From: Halomonas sp. KG2
GTDB taxonomy: Bacteria > Pseudomonadota > Gammaproteobacteria > Pseudomonadales > Halomonadaceae
NCBI GenBank assembly: GCA_030440445.1
Contig: CP098529.1
Location: forward strand, 34,094-98,093
DNA: 64,000 bases
Direction: 5' to 3'
Below the pieces are notes generated by a model. The model saw only the letters and a program-made list of their open reading frames with translations, ran no database searches and was not told where the DNA came from. Within the stretch, counting starts at the first letter, position 1. Every line of letters starts with the position of its first letter. This document shows, piece after piece, positions 57,701-64,000 of this stretch. Both the position numbers and the translations under genes were made by a program.

Positions 57701-60700
57701 ATAAACCCTCGGACACTACCCTGCACTGCCTTGGGCTGACCCGTCGAACCCGAGGTATACACCCAATACAGCACTTCACTCTCGACACGCCCAGACAACA
57801 CTTCGCGCTCGGCCAACAAGGCTTGCAACTGTGGCTCCTCCTCGGGCAATGCCACCCAGTTCTGCTGCTCTAGACCCGCCGCCTGCGCCTCGTCCACTTC
57901 ATTGCTGATAATCCAACGCACACCCGCATCGGCCACCAATTCCACGTGCCGTTGCGACGGATCACCCGGCTCTAACAACAACAGCACTGCACCACTGCGC
58001 ACCACACCCAGCACCGCCTGCACCAATTGCGGCGAGTGTTCCAGCAACACCGCCACCACTTCGCCCGCGCATACCCCCTGCTGTACTAAGTGTACCGCCA
58101 GCGCCTCGGCCCCATCACTTAACTGCTGCCAGCTGACATCTGCCTGATCCTCATCGCCATACACCGCTACCGCCGGGCCCTGACGCTTGACTTGTTGCTG
58201 CCACAGTGACCACAGCGTTCCGGCCGGCCACTCCTGCCGATCTCCTTGCCAGACCGACACATCGGCCTGCTTTGCCACTTGCGCCGTTTGCCACCCTATC
58301 TGACCCAACTGCCGAGCCGGCTCCACACACAACATTTGACGTAATACCTCGCACAACCCCTGTATCACCGCTTGCGCCAGGCGATCGCCCACCCGCGCCT
58401 GCGCGTACGTGGCCACTACCTCCAGACCTTCAGACTGCGGCGAGATCCACACCTCCAGCGCTGTACGATGCGTCACGCCTTCCCGACCATCCAGGCCCTG
58501 CGGCTGCAACCGCAGACCTTGCACTTCATATTGCGCCTGATACAATTGCTCATTGCACACAAGGCCCACTTCGAACAGTGGGTGCCGCCCCGGCTCGCGC
58601 GGCGGATTCAGCTGTTCCACAACCCGTTCAAACGGCACATGCTGCCATTCAAAGTCCTGCATCACCTGCAATTGCGTGCGCTCCAGCGCCTGACTCAGTG
58701 ACTCACCCTCATCATATTTAAAACGCAGCACCAACGGGTTCACGAACGTGCCCACCGTGTGTGAGAACGGCGCATACACCCGATTGGCCGCGTACGTCCC
58801 GAATGCCACGTCGCCACCTTGGCGCAACCGCCCCAGCACCAGTTGCAGCCCCAGCGCGTATACCGTAAATGCGGTCACACCATGATCTCGCGCCAGCTTT
58901 TGCAGCTCCTGCCGCTCCCCTTCACTCAGCTGTTGCGCATACAGCCCGCTGGTCTCATCGCTCGCATGTATATCCATATACGGTAACGCCAGCGGCTGTA
59001 GATCGCTCAGACGGCGGCTCCAGTACGACAGTCCCGGCTCTATTTGCTGCGCAAACGCCTCGCTCTGCTCCCAGCGGCTGTAGCGCACGTAATCATGCTC
59101 CACTGGCGCCAGTGACTGCCCCGCGTACAGCGCCATCAGCTCCTGCACCAAAACCTCTGTAGCCACACCATCAAGCACCGCATGGTGCACCGTCAGATAA
59201 AACACATGTTCCTGCGAGGACAGTCGGATCAGCCCCGCCCGGTATGGTACATGACAGCCTAGATCCAGAGTCGTGCTCGCCTGATCGCGCAGTCTCTGAT
59301 CCAAACGCTGCTGCCGCTCGGGATCATTGAAGCCTTGCAGATCCTCATACGCCAATTGCACCGCCTCATCGACAAGCTCCACGCACGCCTGACCCGATTC
59401 GTCCTGCACAATATACGAGCGCAGGATCGTGTGGCGCTCGATCAACTCAACAAAACTAGCCTCAAAGCGCGAACGCTGAAGTGGGCCATGCAAGGTAAAG
59501 CGCAGCGGGATCAGATACTGCGTTCCATGTGGGTCCAGCTGAGATAACATCCACAGACGGCGCTGTGCAAACGATAGCGGGATAGGGTCTGACCTCTCAT
59601 ATACCTGCTCCCAGTATCCTAGGAGAACCCCACCATCTTGCTGCGATATACACTGAGCCATCAATGCCAGTACCGGATGCGTCAGCACCTGACCTATGCG
59701 CACATCCACACCCAAACGCTCACGGATCAGCACAACCAATCTGACCGCCAGCAATGAGTCTCCTCCTAGCATGAAGAAGTTATCTGTCGCCGCCGGCTTG
59801 ACCCCCAATAGCGTCTCCCAAATCGCAGCAAGCTGATCCATTCGATCGTCGGGCCTAAAAATGGTCTCGGCTACCAGTTGACTCAACCCGAACTCATCTG
59901 AGGACGTAGTTTCAGTACTGTCACGCATGGTGGTCTCGTCCGGCCATACTCTTTTTTGCAACTCTTCAAGCGCTTGCCCCGGCTTGCTAACAATGGCCTG
60001 TAAAATCGCCCCATACGTCTCCAGCAAGCGTTCGGCATCGTCAGTGGGCAGCACCATTTTGTTGTAATTCAGATCAAGTAGAATATGCCCACCTTCCGGC
60101 GTCACCATCAGCTCGGCCTCCATGCGACTTTGTAGCCGGTTAAGCGGAAATGGCGTCCATTCCAGTGCACCTGACTGCACCTCCGACAGGCTCTCGGCTT
60201 GCATCACAAAACCAACCTGGTAAAGTGGATGACGTTCATTCAAAAGGCCACTACCGCCAAGTTCTTTAACCAATTGTGAAAACGGCAGCCGCAGATGCGC
60301 AAAAGCAGCCAGCTTTCGCTGATGCACGGTTCGCAGAAAATCCGTGACAATCTGTCTGCTGTCTAGCTCAGTGCGAATGATTACATTATTGACGAAGCTG
60401 CCAATCAGCCCATATGTTTCCGGCTCTATGCGACCAGCATCATACGTGCCTATCAGAAAATTCTGCTGACCTGAATAGCTTTTCAAAACCACTTGCCAGG
60501 CGGCCAAATAGATCACAAATGTGGTAATCCCCATCGTTTCTGACAACTTGGCTATGTCTTTATGCAAGGAATAATCCAGCCGTCTGCTCAGCACCGCCGG
60601 CTTTGCCGCTTGCGGCAATACTGTTGCCTTTTCACCGCTTGCCTTTCTCAGAACAGGCCAGTCGAAATCATTCGCATCTGTAAGTTCCCTTTCCCAGAAA

Positions 60701-63700
60701 GCCAGATCAGTCTGGCGGTGCATACGGACCTGTTCTCGGTTCCATACCGCATAATCAATATAATCGATGGGTAGTGATTTCAGGCTAACAGGTTGCCCCT
60801 TCATCGCACTCTCATAGCATTGGCCTAACTCTTCCATGAACACAGAGGCCGACCAGCCATCGAAGATTGCATGATGAAAGTGAAAAACAAGGATGCCTGC
60901 ATGCGCATCATTCGTTTGCGTGGTGGCAGTTGGCCATGTCAGATAATGAACACACCAGCCTGGCTGACGGGTCAAATCTAACTCATCCTGCTCAGCGCGA
61001 GCCAAAGCCTGCCCGAACGCCTGAGCGTCGGAGCAGTGTTCAACCACCAAGGGTTCATAGGCTTGCGCAAAATCATATTGCACCAATTCTGCTTGTCGAT
61101 ATTCGAACACCATGCGTAACGGACGATGACGTTCAATCATGCGTTGCAGGGCAGTGCGAAGACACGCCAAATCTGGTTTGTTAGAAAGCCGGCAGCCATA
61201 GCAGACATGAAAATCCATACGACCTTCCGACAGCACTTCGGCCAGCCAGATATCCTCCTGGCTATGGGACAAAGGGCCTTCGGACAACTGCAGGGTGGGA
61301 ATCGATGCGATTACACTGGCGGCTACTGTATCCAACAGCGCTGCTTGAGCCTCCAGAGTAGGTTTGGAGAAAAGGTCAGGCAGCGACAGAGTACGACCCA
61401 AGCGCTGCTTTACCAGGGCGATCAATCTGACCGCCAGCAATGAGTCCCCTCCTAGCATGAAGAAGTTATCCTGCGCACTATTCACCTGTACGCCTAGCAA
61501 CTGCTCCCATAACTGGCCCAGCTCACGCTCGCCCTCTCTGAGCTCGCGCGACTGCGGATGCTGAGTTCGCAGCTGCTTCGCCGTCAGGTCTCGCAATTCC
61601 TCCATATCCACCTTGCCATGGCCCGTCAGCGGCAACTGATCCAGTTGTAACCACACCCCCGGTACCATCGCAGATGGCAACTGCGCCGCCGCCTGCTCAT
61701 GCAGACGCTCGCGCGACTGCGGCTGCTCTCCTGGCTGCAACACCAGCGCCGCCGCCAGCCTTAACTCATACACATACACCAGCGCACGACGTACCTGCGG
61801 CCAACCCTCCAGTACCGACTGCACCTCCCCACTCTCGATTCGGTTACCCCGCACCTTGAGCTGACCGTCCGCCCTACCCACAAACTCGATCTGGCCGTCC
61901 GGATGGTAATACCCTAGGTCCTGTGTCAGATACAAACGCTCACCCGTCTGCACATCAAATACAAACCGCTCGGCCGTCAGAGCCACATCGTTTACATACC
62001 CCCGTGCTAACGAGATCCCGCTACAATACATTTCTCCCGTCACCCAGTCAGGACACGCCTGCATCCGCTCATCCAGGATCCGATAACCGCAATTAGGCAG
62101 CGGAACCCCATAGGGCACACTGCGCCACTCATCTGACAGCGGACCGACCGGCGCCGATATATTCCACATCGTCGTCTCCGTGGGACCGCCCACGCTGTAC
62201 AACCGCGCCTGCGGCGCCGCCAACATCAACCTCTCATATAAACGGCCCGCTACCCAATCTCCACCTACCAGTACTGTTCGCAGACTCTCATACCGCCAAT
62301 TGCTCACCTGGCCCCATGACAGCAACATCTCTACCGCCGCCGGCACACTCACCCAGCAGTTCAGCGCATACTCATGCACCAACTCACTCCAGCATTGCGG
62401 ATCCGTGCGTTTGGCTTGCTCTGGCAACACCAGCAATCCACCCGACAGCGGCACGCCCAACACGTCATACACTGACATGTCATGGTGCAATGCCGTCAAA
62501 CCTAGCGCTCGCACTGGATACGAAAATACAAAGCGCTTCGCACTCTGATCCAGCGCATTGAGCACTCCTGCTTGCTCGATCTGCACCCCCTTTGGCTGAC
62601 CCGTCGAGCCCGATGTGTACATTACATATACTAGATCCTGACCTGTCGTCTGCCAGCCCGCCAGCTGCTCATCGGCCAGCACCGTAGAGTGGCAATAGCC
62701 AGCCTGCCACTCATCAATACGCAGTGTCTCGAACTCTGGCGAGACCTGCGATTGCGTCTGTGCATCCACCAGCACTTGATTGACCCCCGCATCACGTAGA
62801 ATCGAGTCCAGTCGCGCCTGCGGCTGCGCCAGATCAAGCGGTAGGTAGGCTGCCCCTGAGGCCAGCACCCCATATACTGCCACCAATTGCTGCACTCCTT
62901 TGGGCAGCAATACTCCTATTAGCGGCTGCACTTTCCCGTCATTTTTCAATGACGAATCATTCAATAGCTGCAGATAACTACCCAGTTGTGCGCTCTGTGC
63001 ATGCAGTTGCCCATAAGTTAGGCGCTCGCTACCACACACCGCCACCAGCTGATCATCATCGGCACGCTTGTCCATATTTTCCACGAACTGACGATACACC
63101 GGCCGGCTGTCGTACGCCTGCCTCTGATCATTGAGCTTCGCGCGCACCGCCTTCTGTTCGTCAGGCAAATCCACCGCCTGTTGCGACTGCAGCAACGCTT
63201 CACAACGCTGCGGTACACACAGACCTTGCAGCAATACGCACCAGGCCGTAAACATCTGCTCTATCACACCCGGATGGAAACGCGAGGCTACGTAATCCCA
63301 GTTCACATACAGACCATCGCTCACAAAATAATACTGACAGTCCAACCATACTTGTGGCGTCTGCGTGATCTCCCGCGTCAAACTCCCGAAACGTTCCAGG
63401 GTGAATCCGTCAGCAGCCGAGGTGAACACGATCGGCATCGCCATCGTCTCCACACGACCATTCAATCGTGATATTTCTCTTAGAAGTCGCACGCCAGACA
63501 CACGACTGTGATCAAGCGCCTGCCACAAATCTTCCTGGATCCGCTTGAGCCGATCACCCAGCGTAGCGCCTTGCTGCCGATCCACACTCAGCAACGAGAA
63601 CGTCGCAAACTCGCCCATCACTGAATTGATCTGCTCATGCACCTGCGGACGGTTAAAGCGTGGTATGTTCAGAGTAAATCGTGGCGTACTGCTCCAGCGC

Positions 63701-64000
63701 CCCAGCACTTCAGCATACGTGCCTAGTAATAAGCCATTGACCGTCATCCCCAGCGACTGCGCTAGCTCGCGCAACTGCTGCGTCTGCTGCGCATTAAATT
63801 GATGCGCCTGACGCTCAAAATGGCCCAACTCCAGTGCAAGCTCACTTCTGACCGGCAACGCCGGCGGACCCGCCAGGTCCGCCACACGTTCACGCCAGTA
63901 CGCCAGCTCCGACTCATAGGCATCTCCCTGTTCCTGCTGTCGCGACCACAATACATAATCGCGAAACGTCAGCTCCAGCGGCGCCAGTTCAGTCTCAGGA
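51766..64000 (-). CDS. Giant NRPS 1 (5' end outside window): Cy-A-T-C-T-C-A-T-C-AL-KR-T
   Basis: At least 4,070 aa; the N-terminus lies beyond 64000. In order of translation: Cy (partial, to about 62950), A1 (core about 62615), T (about 61450), C (FHFHHAIFDGWS about 60865), T (about 59760) with no A domain between, C (HHAVLDG about 59180), A2 (core about 57750), T (about 56555), C (MHHIIADGWS about 55970), AL (SAGSTGKSKC about 54535), KR (LITGGAGALA about 52840, YAGAN) and T (GGGSIEI about 52030). A1, the second C, A2 and their carriers are nearly identical in DNA to giant NRPS 2. The last C-AL-KR-T part is clearly diverged. The A-less C-T module has no counterpart there. A basic tail (KRKVRLKRLK) ends the protein. 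Confidence 0.92.
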   Translation of the reverse strand, partial: PETELAPLELTFRDYVLWSRQQEQGDAYESELAYWRERVADLAGPPALPVRSELALELGHFERQAHQFNAQQTQQLRELAQSLGMTVNGLLLGTYAEVLGRWSSTPRFTLNIPRFNRPQVHEQINSVMGEFATFSLLSVDRQQGATLGDRLKRIQEDLWQALDHSRVSGVRLLREISRLNGRVETMAMPIVFTSAADGFTLERFGSLTREITQTPQVWLDCQYYFVSDGLYVNWDYVASRFHPGVIEQMFTAWCVLLQGLCVPQRCEALLQSQQAVDLPDEQKAVRAKLNDQRQAYDSRPVYRQFVENMDKRADDDQLVAVCGSERLTYGQLHAQSAQLGSYLQLLNDSSLKNDGKVQPLIGVLLPKGVQQLVAVYGVLASGAAYLPLDLAQPQARLDSILRDAGVNQVLVDAQTQSQVSPEFETLRIDEWQAGYCHSTVLADEQLAGWQTTGQDLVYVMYTSGSTGQPKGVQIEQAGVLNALDQSAKRFVFSYPVRALGLTALHHDMSVYDVLGVPLSGGLLVLPEQAKRTDPQCWSELVHEYALNCWVSVPAAVEMLLSWGQVSNWRYESLRTVLVGGDWVAGRLYERLMLAAPQARLYSVGGPTETTMWNISAPVGPLSDEWRSVPYGVPLPNCGYRILDERMQACPDWVTGEMYCSGISLARGYVNDVALTAERFVFDVQTGERLYLTQDLGYYHPDGQIEFVGRADGQLKVRGNRIESGEVQSVLEGWPQVRRALVYVYELRLAAALVLQPGEQPQSRERLHEQAAAQLPSAMVPGVWLQLDQLPLTGHGKVDMEELRDLTAKQLRTQHPQSRELREGERELGQLWEQLLGVQVNSAQDNFFMLGGDSLLAVRLIALVKQRLGRTLSLPDLFSKPTLEAQAALLDTVAASVIASIPTLQLSEGPLSHSQEDIWLAEVLSEGRMDFHVCYGCRLSNKPDLACLRTALQRMIERHRPLRMVFEYRQAELVQYDFAQAYEPLVVEHCSDAQAFGQALARAEQDELDLTRQPGWCVHYLTWPTATTQTNDAHAGILVFHFHHAIFDGWSASVFMEELGQCYESAMKGQPVSLKSLPIDYIDYAVWNREQVRMHRQTDLAFWERELTDANDFDWPVLRKASGEKATVLPQAAKPAVLSRRLDYSLHKDIAKLSETMGITTFVIYLAAWQVVLKSYSGQQNFLIGTYDAGRIEPETYGLIGSFVNNVIIRTELDSRQIVTDFLRTVHQRKLAAFAHLRLPFSQLVKELGGSGLLNERHPLYQVGFVMQAESLSEVQSGALEWTPFPLNRLQSRMEAELMVTPEGGHILLDLNYNKMVLPTDDAERLLETYGAILQAIVSKPGQALEELQKRVWPDETTMRDSTETTSSDEFGLSQLVAETIFRPDDRMDQLAAIWETLLGVKPAATDNFFMLGGDSLLAVRLVVLIRERLGVDVRIGQVLTHPVLALMAQCISQQDGGVLLGYWEQVYERSDPIPLSFAQRRLWMLSQLDPHGTQYLIPLRFTLHGPLQRSRFEASFVELIERHTILRSYIVQDESGQACVELVDEAVQLAYEDLQGFNDPERQQRLDQRLRDQASTTLDLGCHVPYRAGLIRLSSQEHVFYLTVHHAVLDGVATEVLVQELMALYAGQSLAPVEHDYVRYSRWEQSEAFAQQIEPGLSYWSRRLSDLQPLALPYMDIHASDETSGLYAQQLSEGERQELQKLARDHGVTAFTVYALGLQLVLGRLRQGGDVAFGTYAANRVYAPFSHTVGTFVNPLVLRFKYDEGESLSQALERTQLQVMQDFEWQHVPFERVVEQLNPPREPGRHPLFEVGLVCNEQLYQAQYEVQGLRLQPQGLDGREGVTHRTALEVWISPQSEGLEVVATYAQARVGDRLAQAVIQGLCEVLRQMLCVEPARQLGQIGWQTAQVAKQADVSVWQGDRQEWPAGTLWSLWQQQVKRQGPAVAVYGDEDQADVSWQQLSDGAEALAVHLVQQGVCAGEVVAVLLEHSPQLVQAVLGVVRSGAVLLLLEPGDPSQRHVELVADAGVRWIISNEVDEAQAAGLEQQNWVALPEEEPQLQALLAEREVLSGRVESEVLYWVYTSGSTGQPKAVQGSVRGFINRLYWMGRQYGVQAGERALLKTSVSFVDIYGELLGNLLEGVALVVASDARRRDPAGLLWRLREGQVDRLTVTPSLLQALCEQLDQDGVAGQAVAPLSLRLVFSSGEALSWSLVRQARASLGSGLRLVNVYGSSEVSADVAAYEVGHEEQEDASVVSGLVPVGQLMSNVKARIVGQEGLVQWPGLVGRLQLGGVALSPGYAGKARRAESMFYENEGERWFDTGDEVIRNARGELIVLGRRDAQVKLRGIRIDLQGLDVQVAGVAGVRQSLSAVIDTGGGPVLGVLVVVQGGATQQAVRVALQQQLPAPMVPGIIEVVQQLPRLSTGKPDRGQAAALLQQALQCEQDEQQALTPLQQRIEQIWRTLLQREQPIGAHQNFFTLGGHSLMLARLAARLGQSFQCQVHLGDLLSLPTIAEQAMLLEKRKNTGQIVWALTDRSLSHSLSENQQRLWYLRQRNGGRDLANNMVYAFDLHGEVQPDRLAMALTHLVRRHEALRTQFVEADDEPQRQVQNFAWVNLDYREVLDLEQEVDQVFTELAGQPFDLARPPLFKAALLTPVDIAQQSSQHAVLILCMHHIIADGWSVDVILRDLDRCYRGGTLDTLSVQGLDYSAWLRSEASQLRRKKLAAFWSDYLRDAPECIDLPLDRARESSHLLEGHSLHHELDATITKKLRTIASQRGSGLYQILAAAFMMTLAESGAGADIVTGAVVAGRTLPELEHIVDFLANTIALRGTVDSQLNIQDNLDALDTSIVKALEHQDHPFNKIVKAAGHARSEHYMPVIQTACVYQNILSDEAMTLGDVRMNFRPQELTSEVIFELCIQIVDRGNILDIQLDYASSLFNEGTAVRFLKAYTEVLRAIATSSQVILADLQLFAARPALLQGRQVDFPADTPRNLWQMLVRTASRYPGKGISFIEEKGESHITYDDLRERAAKYGGRIRGAGVEPTIPVIVLAGWFVPYVHGIWGAFYSGAVPVTVAANDDYSDPEKAGKLIHAWETLGQPLVLADSDILARLAPLLGQYPQMRVVDLEMLDDNPIGPADPEPTATAFYQLSAGSTGKSKCIDERHESLLAFMTLSSLGQDYVAGQCSLNWLPFDHIGPLLTYHLRDIFLGRNQTHIANSLILDDPLLWMRLLSDRKITHTWSPNFGYKLVTKAMKRATGLELDLSHVVECMNGGEAVSNRTIADFRDTAAVFGLKREAITPSFGMAEACTCITYGTDRDPEISVSRLEFAQDTVQAGITRFASCGRVIPGVGIRITGEDGAVLKEYQVGRFQISGPTVTRGYLNLPEVNAASFSEDGWFDTGDNGFVADGCLYLTGRSKEVLIVNGVNYVCHDLEERVEKIAEVEPTFVTALSWHEGEQETVAICYVPREGADLQAVNRQVRETLIAEAGLYPAQVVPVARNRFLKTTSGKIQRLQMAKALADGSLIALEQERPPTDAANKANQTQGEPGIRSLTWIQVPSSDYPTAGQWRVIGDVPLSGLQMSPLTIDALGREIATHSGLGLVFGPEIYADPEKLAKLLRVLSDINSAQVYALCAIVDAQDSVDAARLYGLLRSLPLDANSHCVVLQRSADRSLLWPVENETGRYRVTASGLTRLEQTDADLSTPSRQPATSAKVTLITGGAGALARQLAASELSCGHRVILLGRGQCPDWCDPDDADRQVWIQDDMCDSDRTAKRLAAVLGNTCPDIILHLAGVYETALPPRLEAQQLIRADRPKSVAVQILKAALEKNWPDIRQCTRWILFGSVAGMYGDPFSVSYAGANGALLGMADKLRSEGWVASWLGWSNWSNVGMGSQVDSAEVFARGFQVIELEQGMAQLNRLYAAPGDYLIGIAKEQDLNSSRSGANETVNANGSGLGRHDIVDKLTSLLEDILDRQVQPEISLFEQGGGSIEIVRYRRRIQKSLDMEVDVGTLIGRPTVLSLADYLFQRYGTSVNISEPKVVSRDGQSQTADASAKRKVRLKRLKSRHSSQEGME
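56527..59784. repeat. Long direct repeat A, copy 2
   Basis: The counterpart in giant NRPS 1 of 45440-48697, in the same orientation and reading frame. Beyond 59784 giant NRPS 1 switches to the A-less C-T module, which has no copy in giant NRPS 2. Confidence 0.93.
61423..64000. repeat. Long direct repeat B, copy 2 (runs off the right edge)
   Basis: The counterpart in giant NRPS 1 of 48650-51227. No difference was noticed in the blocks compared. The last 20 bases of the window still match 51208-51227. Confidence 0.93.

Noticed and set aside
21259..64000. Identification as yersiniabactin or pyochelin cluster
   Set aside because: Cy domains, receptor and ABC pair are similar in type, but salicylate genes, methyltransferases and the reductase are missing and the module order differs.

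Overview
The window looks like accessory DNA, probably plasmid-derived or an island, from a gammaproteobacterium. A halomonad-like host would fit the TRAP transporter/DadA block and the mix of insertion sequences, but that is a weak inference. No rRNA, tRNA or CRISPR array was seen. The left third (1-21258) is a mosaic of decaying insertion sequences, pseudogenes and plasmid-type genes. The right two thirds (21259-64000) is one large, apparently iron-regulated NRPS-PKS locus with its own transport genes.

Left mosaic. An inverted repeat of at least 763 bp bounds about 17.7 kb (1-763 against 16970-17731). Each arm carries the 5' part of a decayed endonuclease/exonuclease/phosphatase gene and the hipBA promoter. 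Inside it lie a 23-bp-spaced iteron-like array, an IS3 element with one nonsense codon, IS256, IS30, IS3 and IS110 remnants, and a catabolic block (ridA-like pseudogene, dadA-like oxidoreductase, MocR/GntR regulator, divergent dctPQM-type TRAP transporter). It also holds a decayed UvrD-type helicase joined to a 209-bp relic of the NRPS gene found at 29.2 kb, a Tus-like protein, a small hypothetical gene, a tyrosine recombinase and an apparently complete IS110. Outside the right arm come an intact hipBA pair, a third copy of the arm sequence, and an IS605-type tnpA with a truncated tnpB.

Biosynthetic locus. A Fur-box-like sequence at about 28.64 kb sits between two divergent operons. Leftward run a MATE exporter, a TonB-dependent receptor and two YbtP/YbtQ-like ABC half-transporters. 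Rightward run a C-A-T NRPS and a double alpha/beta-hydrolase protein, a type II thioesterase fused to a second hydrolase with a Cys nucleophile. Converging on these from the right is a long minus-strand operon: giant NRPS 1 (over 4,061 aa, running off the right edge), giant NRPS 2 (3,645 aa), a PanP-like PLP decarboxylase, a KS-AT-T PKS, an MFS transporter and, after a 500-bp gap, an Sfp-type phosphopantetheinyl transferase.

How it may work. Both giant NRPSs follow Cy-A-T-(C-T)-C-A-T-C-AL-KR-T, with the bracketed A-less C-T module only in the first. The Cy-A modules suggest a heterocycle-forming residue. The second A domain has a beta-alanine-like specificity code, and the PanP-like decarboxylase could supply beta-alanine. 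The acyl-ligase/ketoreductase module resembles those that load an alpha-keto acid and reduce it to a hydroxy acid. Large parts of the two genes are almost identical in DNA, so the duplication is very recent or kept uniform by gene conversion. Together these point to a thiazoline/oxazoline- and beta-alanine-containing, possibly depsipeptide, siderophore-like metallophore. I do not recognise it as a known one.
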